Of a stretch of DNA of 64,000 bases, positions 43,053 through 51,838 are shown one piece after another. Made by a program: the position numbers and the translations under genes. Position 1 is the stretch's first letter. Every line of letters starts with the position of its first letter. Below the pieces are notes generated by a model. The model did not search any database and was not told the origin of the DNA. It saw nothing but the letters and a program-made list of their open reading frames with translations. Source of the DNA: an uncultured Methanoregula sp. (GTDB lineage Archaea > Halobacteriota > Methanomicrobia > Methanomicrobiales > Methanospirillaceae); assembly GCF_963667735.1 (NCBI RefSeq), contig NZ_OY763919.1:1054001-1118000 (forward strand). The letters are read 5' to 3'.

Positions 43053-43059
43053 TTTTTTT
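43053..43059 (+). terminator. T7 terminator after gltX
   Basis: Seven T, 21 nt after the stop, immediately before the repeat array. Confidence 0.5.
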
Positions 43060-43063
43060 ATCA

Positions 43064-43459
43064 GACCTTGCTTGAAAAATTTCAATCGCGATCACGATCG
43101 CGTTTGAAAAACAATTCCGGATCAATCAAACCTTGATTTTAATTTTTCAATCGGACCTTGATTAAAAATTTTTCAGCAGACCTTGATGAAAAAATTTCAA
43201 CCGGATCTTGATTGAAACTGGTGTGCGTGATACAGCCTCCGTCGTGAACAATTCGTTTGCACTAGTGCACAGGTACTTAACTTTTCATCATCGAACCTTG
43301 ATTGAAAATTTTCAAGCAGACTTTGATTTTTATTTTTCAATCGATCTTTGATTTTAAAATTTCAATCGCGATCATGATCGTGATTGAAAAATAATTCCGG
43401 ATCAACCAGACCCTGATTGAAAATGTTCACGCAGACTCTGGCTGAAAAATGGTTCAGCA
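43064..43459. repeat. Array of 25-bp direct repeats with palindromic cores and two 40-bp variant units
   Basis: Ten units follow a strict 25-nt register: 43064, 43129, 43154, 43179, 43204 (decaying), 43294, 43319, 43344, 43409 and 43434 (26 nt). The consensus begins GACCTTGA, then a symmetric TTGAAAATTTTCAA core (a perfect 14-bp palindrome in the unit at 43294), then TCG or GCA. Two 40-bp units (43089-43128 and 43369-43408) agree at 35 of 40 positions and contain CGATCAYGATCG and AATTCCGGATCAA. A spacer (about 43221-43293) carries the palindrome TGCACTAGTGCA (43258-43269). No gene fits here. Confidence 0.85.
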
Positions 43460-43483
43460 GAGATCCGGGTGTGTCCCCCCCCT

Positions 43484-43496
43484 CATTTTTTTATCC
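43484..43496 (+). promoter_or_regulatory. TATA box of second CDF gene
   Basis: CATTTTTTTATCC centred about 30 nt before ATG 43521; probably a leaderless mRNA. Confidence 0.5.
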
Positions 43497-43520
43497 ATCC
43501 CGTCCTATCAGTAGACATAC

Positions 43521-44453
43521 ATGGCGGGCGATGAGACCGGCAACGGCAATGGCGACACGGAAGAATCCCGGCAGCAGCTGGTATTCACCGGTCTTATCAT
43601 CGATATCCTGATCCTCATACCGGAGAGCATCGTCGTCATAATGTCCCACTCTGCCACCCTTCTCTCCGACGTGATCAAGGGTGCAAACGAGATCCTTGCA
43701 ACCACGTTTGCGCTCCTCATCATCCGGCACGTGACGCTCGGGGGCAAATTCACGTACGATTACGGCATGGGAAAGTTCGAGTCCTTAACCAGGATCATCA
43801 CCGGTGCCGTGATGCTTGTCTCGCTTGTGATCCTCCTGCTCTTCACTACCCACAGGATCCTCGTCCCGGAGCATATGGACATTTCTGCAGCAGCCATCGC
43901 GATTCCCCTGATGCTTATTGCCAGTATCGCGGACGCGTACCACTGGAAGAAGAACCTTGCCCGTGCACAGCACGATCCAACCCCCATCATGGAAGCGCAG
44001 TGGCGCCTCCGGCGGGCAAAGACCATCTCCGACCTGCTCATCCTCAGCGCACTCGTACTCTCGGTTCTCTTTATCCACGAGAGCTGGGCGATGTATATCG
44101 ACCCGGTGGTCTCGTTTGTGATCATCGGGTTCCTGCTGCTCGCGGGATACCGGGAGATCTCCTCCTCCCTTCCCGATCTTTTCGACAAGACCCTTGAGGA
44201 AGAACTCCAGCTTCTTATTTTGCGGGAACTGAGCTCGTCGTTCCACCGGTACCATGAATTCCACGGTGTCCGATCCCGCAGGTCGGGGACACGGATCTAC
44301 ATCGAGATCTTCCTTGGCTTTGATCCGGACCAGAGGATGGGGAATGTGCAGGATTTCATCGATTTCCTGAAACGTTCACTCGAAGATCAGATCCCCGGCA
44401 GCGTTGTCTGTATCATTCCCACCACCGGGGATGACACGCGTTCTGCCGCGTAA
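43521..44453 (+). CDS. Cation diffusion facilitator family protein with atypical metal site
   Basis: 310 aa. Six helices (about residues 20-215) and a C-terminal CDF domain with RRSGTRIYIEIFLGFDPDQRMGNVQDFIDFLKRSLEDQIPG. Alignment by eye to the CDF at 14813-15724 puts SDVIKGANE on GDAAHMLQD in helix 2 and KTISD on HVIGD in helix 5, so the two metal-binding His are replaced by Lys and one Asp by Glu. Other archaeal CDF branches differ too. Substrate may not be zinc, or transport may be altered. Stands alone after the repeat array. Confidence 0.8.
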   Translation: MAGDETGNGNGDTEESRQQLVFTGLIIDILILIPESIVVIMSHSATLLSDVIKGANEILATTFALLIIRHVTLGGKFTYDYGMGKFESLTRIITGAVMLVSLVILLLFTTHRILVPEHMDISAAAIAIPLMLIASIADAYHWKKNLARAQHDPTPIMEAQWRLRRAKTISDLLILSALVLSVLFIHESWAMYIDPVVSFVIIGFLLLAGYREISSSLPDLFDKTLEEELQLLILRELSSSFHRYHEFHGVRSRRSGTRIYIEIFLGFDPDQRMGNVQDFIDFLKRSLEDQIPGSVVCIIPTTGDDTRSAA

Positions 44454-44536
44454 GTGTTTGAGAAGGAAAAGTATTCTTTTGCATGCCCGTGTTTCTCTGT
44501 GCGGGACCCATGGCTGCCGGCTCCCGGGAAGGGTTG

Positions 44537-45127
44537 TTATCTCGTTTCGGCCCTGGCCAGTTTCTTAACCGAGGCCACCCAGACGGCTTTTGCCTCCTCT
44601 TTGTCCATGCCCATCATGACGTCCATGAGGAGACCGTTTGCCAGCGCATCGCAGGCAAGGGCAAGGGTTCTGGGTTCGAGCCGGGACGATATGAGCCCCG
44701 TCTCCTGCTTTTTCTGAATGAACTGTTCGATCACCCGGATATCCTCCCGGCGATCCTGCTGGAGCACGGTCCGGATGCTCCCGTTGTGCACGGCAAGGAG
44801 GAGCATCTCGGAATACATGCCATTGAACTGCGGCACATAACTGAGCAGGGCATCGAAGAGTGCTGCACTCCCGTCGCTCAGGGTCCGGCCCTGGTACGAG
44901 CGTTCCAGGATTCCCTTGAACTCCCCCCGGGCCCGCTCCGCCACTGCAGCATACAGTTCCTCTTTGCCGGGGAAATACTGGTACAGGGCCGGCTTTGTGA
45001 CACCGAGCTGCCGGGCTATTTCATCCATGGTCGTGGCATGGAATCCCTTCCGGAGGAAGAGGCTGAACGCCGCTTCGATGACTTTCTTCTTCACTTCCTC
45101 CTTGTATTCCGGTAAGATGCGGGGCAT
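44537..45127 (-). CDS. TetR-family transcriptional regulator
   Basis: 196 aa. The N-terminal helix-turn-helix VIEAAFSLFLRKGFHATTMDEIARQLGVTKPALYQYFPGKEELYAAVAE is textbook TetR; the C-terminal helical ligand domain is unassigned. Divergent from the surface-protein/ABC operon (45542-49943), which it probably represses. Short TTAGT repeats fill the shared promoter region. Confidence 0.9.
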   Translation of the reverse strand: MPRILPEYKEEVKKKVIEAAFSLFLRKGFHATTMDEIARQLGVTKPALYQYFPGKEELYAAVAERARGEFKGILERSYQGRTLSDGSAALFDALLSYVPQFNGMYSEMLLLAVHNGSIRTVLQQDRREDIRVIEQFIQKKQETGLISSRLEPRTLALACDALANGLLMDVMMGMDKEEAKAVWVASVKKLARAETR

Positions 45128-45541
45128 TTCTGTTTTTAGTAGATTCCTGCGCGAATGGTAAAATCATTCCGTTCTGCACAGCCTACTGTAAGTATTGTTT
45201 AGTTACCCTTAGTAAGTTTAATACCTGCGATTAGTACACATGAGCTGAGAACACGGCCGGGTACGGACTGTCATGTCCCGTGAACCGTTGCGGTAACCTG
45301 AAGTCCGCCATTGTGATTTGCCCTGTACGGGGGATTTGCAGGTTCACACCCGGAGGCTGGTTCGATGCCGATCTCCACAAGGGCATTCGGGAGATCACCC
45401 ATTCCGGAATCATCAGGCAGAACGGATCATTTATTACTACCGGCCACAATCAGGCTTTACCGGTTAATTTGATCAGGATAAATACAGGGTGTTGGCAGCA
45501 TAGTGCCTGAGGCAAGCTGACAATTGCCCCGGAGAGAACCC
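45128..45541. promoter_or_regulatory. 414-bp divergent regulatory region with TTAGT repeats
   Basis: TTAGTTA/TTAGTAA-type words occur at 45137, 45199, 45209 and 45231; the middle pair is in tandem at exactly one helical turn (10 bp). TATA-like TTTAATACC (about 45217-45225) and GATAAATAC (45477-45485) are candidate plus-strand promoters; the latter fits the operon start with GGAG before ATG 45542. A 76-codon frame inside (45280-45510) does not look like a gene. Confidence 0.45.
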
Positions 45542-46810
45542 ATGAACATAAAAACAATCCTCATAGCATTGTTCCTCGTTGCACTCGTTGTAGTGACAAT
45601 CCCTCCTGTCCAGGCAGACAGTAATCCCACGGTAACGATCACGAATTATTCCGTCAACCCTTCTGTCCTCATGCCGGACAGCCAGGGAACCATCACCATA
45701 ACGGTGAAGAATACCGCGAGCAGCGCACAGGTGGCGGAAAAATCAGGACTTGTCGGGACTGACAGCTATGCTACCGTGAAAACCACGGATATCAGTGTCA
45801 ACCTCGACAGCGTGATCCTGGAAGGCAACGGCATCAAGGTGTTGTCCGGCAATTTCGCCCGCGTGGGTGCGCTCGGTCCCGGCCAGTCCATGCAGTTCAC
45901 GTTCACGATCCAGGCCCCCTCCAAGAGCGGGCTGTACTATCCCGAGATCTGGATTGACACTGCCGGTGGGAAGAGCCTGAAATATCCCATCCCGGTGAAC
46001 GTCAACACCCCGCTCGGGATCCAGAAGAGAGCGATCCTGCTCCTTGACAGCACCCCTATCGGCAGCCAGAACCCAGGTGACGAGATTCCCGTCCTTGTCA
46101 CGGTCATAAACACCGGCGATATGCTCTCGGACGATGTTGTCCTGAAGATCGAGAACGTTTCCAATGGGATGGTTGCCCCGAAGAATACCGACCTGTACCA
46201 TATCGGGGCAGTTGCTGCCGGCCAGAACACCTCCCTGAATCTCGTGCTGCTCTCGGACAAGAGGATGGCTGCCGGCCTTGTCAAGGTCCCGGTCACCATC
46301 AGCTACAATACAATCGATGGCATGCAGAAGATCGTGACCACCAGCATCGATGTCCTTTTCAAGGGCAAAGCGGAGCTCGGTTTTGTCTCGGTTGATACGA
46401 ACCCGCCGCGGCTGACCGAGGGTGCGCCGTTCGATCTCACGATCCGGATCGAGAATACCGGCACCGGCGATGCCAAGCAGGTCTCGGCAAAGGTTGACAT
46501 CCCCGCCGAAGGGAAAAAGGAAGCTTTCATCGGAAAGATCAAGCCCGGTAACGATGCGCCCGCCATCTTCCTTCTTGAAGGAGCCCCGGCAGGAACCCAC
46601 CCGTACAACATGACCGTGACCTACACCGACGATATGGGTGTCCACGTCATGAACCGGCAGATGACCCTCCGGGTACCTCCGGCTGACAATTCCGGCAGCC
46701 TGATCTTCGGCCTCATCGTCCTTGGTATCCTCGGGTTTTTGGCCTACCGCTACTGGTACCTCCCGAAGTACAAGGGTGACGGGAAGTTCCCATGGGAAAG
46801 AAAGAGCTGA
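45542..46810 (+). CDS. COG1361-type secreted beta-sandwich protein with C-terminal membrane anchor
   Basis: 422 aa from ATG 45542. Signal peptide (about 1-26, IALFLVALVVVTIPPVQA). The mature part has three or four Ig-like/CARDB-type beta domains: NPTVTITNYSVNPSVLMPDSQGTITITVKNT, GIQKRAILLLDSTPIGSQNPGDEIPVLVTVINTGDM, and GFVSVDTNPPRLTEGAPFDLTIRIENTGTGDAKQV. A single C-terminal helix (SLIFGLIVLGILGFLAYRYW) with a basic tail follows. Typical of S-layer-associated proteins encoded with MacB-like ABC transporters. Overlaps the permease gene by 19 nt; probably an accessory or binding component. Confidence 0.82.
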   Translation: MNIKTILIALFLVALVVVTIPPVQADSNPTVTITNYSVNPSVLMPDSQGTITITVKNTASSAQVAEKSGLVGTDSYATVKTTDISVNLDSVILEGNGIKVLSGNFARVGALGPGQSMQFTFTIQAPSKSGLYYPEIWIDTAGGKSLKYPIPVNVNTPLGIQKRAILLLDSTPIGSQNPGDEIPVLVTVINTGDMLSDDVVLKIENVSNGMVAPKNTDLYHIGAVAAGQNTSLNLVLLSDKRMAAGLVKVPVTISYNTIDGMQKIVTTSIDVLFKGKAELGFVSVDTNPPRLTEGAPFDLTIRIENTGTGDAKQVSAKVDIPAEGKKEAFIGKIKPGNDAPAIFLLEGAPAGTHPYNMTVTYTDDMGVHVMNRQMTLRVPPADNSGSLIFGLIVLGILGFLAYRYWYLPKYKGDGKFPWERKS

Positions 46811-48006
46811 AAGTCGCGTTCCTTCTGGCCCTGCGCTCCCTCCAGCGGGGGAGCCGGTCCAGCGTGATTTTGACCGTGCTCATCATCGGGATGTGCTTCA
46901 CCAACATGATCTTCCTTCCGGCCCTCTTCAACGGGATTGGGAAGAGCATCAGCCAGCAGGTCATTGACTACGAGATCGGCAATGTGCTCGTCAGCCCCAA
47001 GTCCGGGGATCGGTACGTGAATGATGTCGATGCCACGCTCTCGCTCATCAACGGCATGCCCGGGGTGGAACGGGCCACTCCCCACTTCTCCCGGGGAGCG
47101 ACGCTCAAGTACCGCCAGCGCGTGCTCGGGGCTACCGTACGGTCCATCTCGCCCAATGACGAGAAGTCTCTCTCCCCCCTGTACACCAAGATGATCGCCG
47201 GCAGTTACCTGGGCGAGAGCGATGTCGGTGAAGTGATCATCGGAAAACCGGTTGCCGGCGATCCTACGATCAAGAGGGAGGACGAGTTCCAGCCCTCGCT
47301 TGGTGGCGTGCGCGTGGGAGACTCGATAACGATAGAATACGGGAACGGGTACACGAAGGAGTACCGGGTCAAAGGGATCTACTATACCGGCTGGGCCACT
47401 GCAGATAGTGCCGTGTACGTGACAAGAACCGACATGGCGCTTGCTGAAGGAAAAACACTGGATTATGCCGATTCCATCCTGATCAAGACTCAGCCCGGGT
47501 ATTCCGAGAAGTTCGTAAAAGACGAACTCATCGGGTATGGTGTATCGCAGAAAGTCCAGACAACCCGCGATCTCCTGGACAAGACCATGGGCCGGATCAT
47601 GCAGAGTTTTGCCATCATGAACATGGTCTCCCTGCTGGTGAGCATCGTCATCACGACCGTTGTGCTCTTCATCATCATCACCATCAAGACCTTGAGCAGC
47701 CGCCGCCAGATCGGGATCCTGAAGGCAATCGGCGTGGATAAGGAAGTGATCATGCACACCTACGGGTTCCAGGTGATCATCCTGTCCATCCTGGGTATCA
47801 CCCTGGGCCTTGCCTTAACGCTGCTCCTGGCTGCATATATGCAGGCCAACCCGATAGTCACCCCCGACTGGTCGGCATCCCTCTACCTGACGCCGATGGA
47901 TCTGGTGGCCAACTCCCTGATCCTCTTTGCGGCCTCTGTTGTCGCGGGCTATGTTCCTGCGTACCAGGTCTCGCGCGAGGATATCCAGAGCTCAATGAGG
48001 TCCTGA
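46792..48006 (+). CDS. MacB/FtsX-type ABC permease, copy 1
   Basis: 404 aa. TM1 about 22-44, a large extracytoplasmic domain (about 50-270, with MPGVERATPHF and QPSLGGVRVGDSI), then three helices (MVSLLVSIVITTVVLFIIITIKTL...). RRQIGILKAIGVDKEVIMHTYGFQ is the FtsX/MacB coupling loop; it ends GYVPAYQVSREDIQSSMRS. Mechanotransmission-type ABC systems move lipoproteins, lipids or peptides at the membrane rather than importing solutes. Closely related to the copy at 48729-49943. Confidence 0.88.
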   Translation: MGKKELKVAFLLALRSLQRGSRSSVILTVLIIGMCFTNMIFLPALFNGIGKSISQQVIDYEIGNVLVSPKSGDRYVNDVDATLSLINGMPGVERATPHFSRGATLKYRQRVLGATVRSISPNDEKSLSPLYTKMIAGSYLGESDVGEVIIGKPVAGDPTIKREDEFQPSLGGVRVGDSITIEYGNGYTKEYRVKGIYYTGWATADSAVYVTRTDMALAEGKTLDYADSILIKTQPGYSEKFVKDELIGYGVSQKVQTTRDLLDKTMGRIMQSFAIMNMVSLLVSIVITTVVLFIIITIKTLSSRRQIGILKAIGVDKEVIMHTYGFQVIILSILGITLGLALTLLLAAYMQANPIVTPDWSASLYLTPMDLVANSLILFAASVVAGYVPAYQVSREDIQSSMRS

Positions 48007-48007
48007 A

Positions 48008-48700
48008 ATGATCGAGATAGCAGAATTACGAAAAATATACCGGATGGGCGATGTCGAAGTCAAGGCCCTGGACGGCGTGACGCTCGATATTACCAAAGGG
48101 GAATTCTTAGGGATTATGGGGGCGAGCGGGAGCGGCAAGACCACGCTCCTGCACCTGCTCGGTCTCCTCGACGATCCCACTTCCGGGAGGATCATCATCG
48201 AGGGTACGGATCTGTGCAGCCTCACGGATTACGAGAAGACCATGTTCCGGCTCTACAAGTTCGGCTATGTCTTTCAGGACTATGCCCTGGTCCCCGATCT
48301 CACGGTTATGGAGAATGTCTCCCTGCCTGCAATGCTCCGGAAAGACCGGGCCGACCAGCAGATACTTGCCGACAGCCACGACATCCTGAAAAAGATCGGC
48401 CTCTTCGATCGCCGCGATCACCTGCCACGGGAACTCTCGGGAGGACAGCAGCAGCGGGTCTCGATTGCACGAGCCATGGTGAACAAGCCCGAGATCCTGT
48501 TTGCCGATGAACCATGCGCCAACCTGGACTCCGAGAACTCCCGGATGGTCCTGGATCTCTTCCGGGAGATCAACGAGGAGATGGCCCAGACCGTGGTGAT
48601 GGTATCCCACGAATCCTGGCACCAGGAGTACTTCCACCGTATCGTTAAGCTCGGCGACGGGAAGGTCATCAGCGACGGAATAAACAGTCATGGGAAATGA
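48008..48700 (+). CDS. ABC transporter ATPase, LolD/MacB family
   Basis: 230 aa. Walker A GASGSGKT (38-45), Q-loop FGYVFQDYALVPDLTV, signature LSGGQQQRV, Walker B ILFADEPCANLD and switch His in VSHE. Located between the two permease genes; GAGGT, 6 nt before the ATG, lies inside the end of the upstream permease. Presumably energises either a homodimer or a heterodimer of the two permeases. Confidence 0.92.
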   Translation: MIEIAELRKIYRMGDVEVKALDGVTLDITKGEFLGIMGASGSGKTTLLHLLGLLDDPTSGRIIIEGTDLCSLTDYEKTMFRLYKFGYVFQDYALVPDLTVMENVSLPAMLRKDRADQQILADSHDILKKIGLFDRRDHLPRELSGGQQQRVSIARAMVNKPEILFADEPCANLDSENSRMVLDLFREINEEMAQTVVMVSHESWHQEYFHRIVKLGDGKVISDGINSHGK

Positions 48701-48728
48701 TCGCGCTACAGGGAGCGGGTGAGGAGTC

Positions 48729-49943
48729 ATGGGAAAGAGAGAGCTGAAAACTGCGTTCCTGCTGGCCCTGCGCGGACTTCAGCGCGGGAGCCGCTCGAGC
48801 GTGATCCTGACGGTCCTTATCATTGCCATGTGCTTCACCAACATGATCTTCCTGCCGTCGCTCCTGAACGGGATCGGCCAGAGCATCACCAAACAGATCG
48901 TGGATTACGAGATATCCGATGTCCTGGTCGATCCCAAGACCGGGAACCAGTATATCGAGGATCTCGATGCCACGCTCGATCTCATCAATGGCATGCCCGG
49001 CGTGGAACGGGCCACCCCCCATCTCTCCAAGGGGGCGACCCTCATGTATCATAAGCGGGTGCTCGGCACCACGATCCGGGCCATCAAACCCAATGACGAG
49101 AAGTCCGTCTCCCCCCTGTACACAAAGATGACATCGGGCAGTTACCTGGGCAACGACGATGTTGGGGAGATCATTCTTGCCAAACCTGTTGCCGGGGATG
49201 CCACGATAAAGGAGGAGGACGAGTTCCAGCCCTCGCTCGGGGGAGTGCGGGTGGGGGACTCGATAACGGTCGAGTATGCCAACGGGTATACACGAGATTA
49301 CCGGGTGAAAGGGATCTACAATACCGGGTGGTACGAGGCCGACGCTGCTGCCTACGTCACCTGGACTGATATGGAGATGGCGGAAGGAAAGCCCCTGGAT
49401 TACGCGGATTTTGTCACCGTCAAAACCAAGCCCGGGTACTCGCCGAAGTTCGTGAAGAACGAGCTGCTGCAGTACGGCGTTGCGGACCGGGTCCAGACCT
49501 CCACCGATGTGCTTGCAAAGAACATGGGCAAGATCCTCCAGAGCTATGCCATCCTGAACCTGGTCTCCCTGTTCGTGAGTATCGTCATCACGACCGTCGT
49601 GCTCTTCATCGTCATCACCATCAAGACCATCAACGCCAGAAAGCAGATAGGCGTCCTGAAGGCTATCGGTGTGGACAAGGAAGTGATCATGCATACCTAC
49701 GGGTTCCAGGTCATCATCCTCTCCCTCCTGGGCATTGCGCTTGGGGTGATCATGACCCTGATTCTCAACAAGTTCATGGAATATTATCCGGTCGTGACCG
49801 TTGACTGGTCAGCTTCGCTGTACATAACCCCCATGGACCTCGTGATGAACTCCCTGATCCTCTTTGCAGTATCCATTGTTGCCGGGTATGTTCCTGCGTA
49901 CCAGGTCTCGCGGGAGGATATCCAGAGCGGGATGCGGGCCTGA
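48729..49943 (+). CDS. MacB/FtsX-type ABC permease, copy 2
   Basis: 404 aa, identical in length to copy 1 and highly similar throughout (first 30 residues MGKRELKTAFLLALRGLQRG versus MGKKELKVAFLLALRSLQRG; ends YQVSREDIQSGMRA). Most differences are in the extracytoplasmic domain (e.g. DYEISDVLVDPKTGNQYIEDLDATLDLINGMPGVERATPH). Same-length tandem duplication with the ATPase between suggests a heterodimeric transporter. SD GAGGAG 6 nt before ATG. Confidence 0.88.
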   Translation: MGKRELKTAFLLALRGLQRGSRSSVILTVLIIAMCFTNMIFLPSLLNGIGQSITKQIVDYEISDVLVDPKTGNQYIEDLDATLDLINGMPGVERATPHLSKGATLMYHKRVLGTTIRAIKPNDEKSVSPLYTKMTSGSYLGNDDVGEIILAKPVAGDATIKEEDEFQPSLGGVRVGDSITVEYANGYTRDYRVKGIYNTGWYEADAAAYVTWTDMEMAEGKPLDYADFVTVKTKPGYSPKFVKNELLQYGVADRVQTSTDVLAKNMGKILQSYAILNLVSLFVSIVITTVVLFIVITIKTINARKQIGVLKAIGVDKEVIMHTYGFQVIILSLLGIALGVIMTLILNKFMEYYPVVTVDWSASLYITPMDLVMNSLILFAVSIVAGYVPAYQVSREDIQSGMRA

Positions 49944-50007
49944 ACGCTGCCCGCTCCTTTACCTTTTTTCCCTCTGTCCGCGAATATACAGTAAGAGCCT
50001 TTGCCCC

Positions 50008-50679
50008 ATGGACGAGATCCCTATTGAAAAGATAGTCCGCTCACGGCGTAAGACGATTGCGCTCATCATCACTTCCGAAGCCCGGCTGATCGTGAGGGCT
50101 CCCCTGCGGGCGCCGTCTGAGGTGATCCATGCCGTGATCAAGGAAAAGGAAGGCTGGATCCGGAAGAAGCTTGACGAGATGAAAAAGCGGCCGCAGGCAA
50201 CTGTGCACACATATGAGGAAGGCGAGATCTTCTACTTCCTTGGGAGAGCCTACCCGCTGCATATCGTTGACAACGGCAGGGCATCCATCGAACGTACTGA
50301 ACGGCTGTGCGTCTCCCGCTCCCTTGAACCTGAACTAGCTGGGTGGATAAAACGCTGGTATGTCCTTGAGGCCGAAAAGGAGATCCGGTCCCGGTGCATG
50401 TGGTTCTCGATGACGACAGGGTATACGCCCGCATCGGTTCGCATCTCGGATGCACGCGGGCGATGGGGTTCCTGCACATCAAGAGGGGGGCTCAACTTCA
50501 GCTGGCGCCTGATCCAGGCCCCGCTGGAGATCGTGGATTATGTTATCGTCCACGAGCTCGTCCATCTCAAACAGCCCGATCATTCGCGGAAGTTCTGGGC
50601 AAAGGTAAAGGAGATCATGCCGGACTACGAGCGGAGACGGAAGTGGCTCCGGGAGAACGAGCGGCTGCTCAGGATATAA
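50008..50679 (+). CDS. YgjP-like metallopeptidase (M48/DUF45 family)
   Basis: 223 aa from ATG 50008; a TATA-like GAATATACA lies 25 nt upstream, so probably leaderless. IVRSRRKTIALIITSEARLIVRAPLRAP, ISDARGRWGSCTSRGGLNFSWRLIQAP and VIVHELVHLKQPDHSRKFW (HExxH zinc site, about 175-180, with a downstream Glu/His) are family hallmarks. Proposed zinc peptidase, often near restriction or repair genes; function untested. Confidence 0.85.
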   Translation: MDEIPIEKIVRSRRKTIALIITSEARLIVRAPLRAPSEVIHAVIKEKEGWIRKKLDEMKKRPQATVHTYEEGEIFYFLGRAYPLHIVDNGRASIERTERLCVSRSLEPELAGWIKRWYVLEAEKEIRSRCMWFSMTTGYTPASVRISDARGRWGSCTSRGGLNFSWRLIQAPLEIVDYVIVHELVHLKQPDHSRKFWAKVKEIMPDYERRRKWLRENERLLRI

Positions 50680-50709
50680 TCTGCTTCTGGCGAACAGGAT
50701 CCGATCCCT

Positions 50710-51153
50710 CTATTCCTCGAACACCTTCCGGTCCGGCCGCCCCAGCATGCGACCCATCCAGAGCTCCGGTTCAGTGCAGGGTAAAAACCCGCATTTCGCG
50801 TACACCCCGTGGGCATCGCTTGTTTTCAGGAGCCACTGGTACACATGCCGGAGATCCGGGTGCGAGATCGCGTACCGGACCATGGTCTGCCCGATTCCTT
50901 TGCGGCGGCAGTCTTCTGCAACGATCACGTCCAGGAGATAGGCAAAACGCGTCTTGTCGGAGATGACGCGACAGAACCCGACCTGCCGCCCGTTATCCGC
51001 GTATGCTCCTACTACGAGCGCCGAGTTTTTGATACCATGCGCTATCTCTTCTCTCGTGATGCCTGTGCTCCAGTACGTCTTTTCGAGCATGGCATGGATA
51101 TCGTCCATCCGGAGACGGCCCGGGTCTGACGAGATATCCGCTTTTACGTGCAT
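50710..51153 (-). CDS. GNAT-family N-acetyltransferase
   Basis: 147 aa. ALVVGAYADNGRQVGFCRVISDKTRFAYLLDVIVAEDCRRKGIGQTMVRYAI contains the acetyl-CoA loop (RRKGIG); HVYQWLLKTSDAHGVYAKCGF is the C-terminal strand-helix. Substrate unknown. Convergent with the YgjP-like gene. Confidence 0.85.
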   Translation of the reverse strand: MHVKADISSDPGRLRMDDIHAMLEKTYWSTGITREEIAHGIKNSALVVGAYADNGRQVGFCRVISDKTRFAYLLDVIVAEDCRRKGIGQTMVRYAISHPDLRHVYQWLLKTSDAHGVYAKCGFLPCTEPELWMGRMLGRPDRKVFEE

Positions 51154-51298
51154 GGATCTCTATGGTTATGCCATCTGCAAAAAAGTATGCGCCCCTTCCG
51201 CTCCCTTTCCTCTATCTCTTGTGAATCAGGCTGGAATCCCGTAATTTTCGGACCTGCCACAAGGCTCCCTTATCAGCACAGACGCCCAATAGAACAGG

Positions 51299-51835
51299 AT
51301 GGATTCCTTTTATATCCGGCCGGAACTCCCGGAAGATATTCCCGCTATTTTGGAAGTCCAGTTCCAGGCGTTTGCACAGGACGGCGAGGCACGGCTCGTC
51401 AGCGCCCTGCGCCACGATGGCAACATCAACCCCGAACTCTCCCTTGTTGCCGTGCACAAGGATCGGATCATCGGCCATATCCTCTTTTGCCCGATCAGTA
51501 TAGTCTCGGATACCGGAGAGACCCCGGCCCTCGCCCTCGCCCCCCTCGCTGTTCACCAGGATTTCCAGTGCATGGGGATTGGTGCCGCCCTCATAGAAGA
51601 GGGAATCGGGGAGTGCCAGCGTCTGGGCCACCGCATCGTGATCGTGGTCGGCCACCCGGGTTATTATCCCCGGTTTGGTTTTACTCCCGCCCGGAAATCC
51701 GGGATTCTCGCACCGTTTCCCTGCCCCGATGAGGCTTTCATGGCCCTGCCCCTCGAAACCGGGGCGCTCGACGGGATTGAGGGAATGGTCAGGTACCCCG
51801 CGGCATTCGATGCGGTCGGGGCTCACACCTCGTAA
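51299..51835 (+). CDS. GNAT-family acetyltransferase (YhbS-like)
   Basis: 178 aa. IRPELPEDIPAILEVQFQAFAQDGEARLVSALRHD at the N-terminus and APLAVHQDFQCMGIGAALIEEGIGECQRLGHRIVIVVGHPGYYPRFGFTPA are typical of the YhbS subgroup. CTTATCAG about 28 nt before the ATG may be the TATA element. Confidence 0.85.
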   Translation: MDSFYIRPELPEDIPAILEVQFQAFAQDGEARLVSALRHDGNINPELSLVAVHKDRIIGHILFCPISIVSDTGETPALALAPLAVHQDFQCMGIGAALIEEGIGECQRLGHRIVIVVGHPGYYPRFGFTPARKSGILAPFPCPDEAFMALPLETGALDGIEGMVRYPAAFDAVGAHTS

Positions 51836-51838
51836 ACC

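Noticed and set aside
43064..43459. CRISPR array
   Set aside because: Units lie head-to-tail with no 30-40 bp unique spacers, repeats vary between copies, and no cas genes are in the window.
45280..45510. Small protein gene in the TetR/ABC regulatory region
   Set aside because: No ribosome site or promoter fits, and the composition is unlike neighbouring genes.
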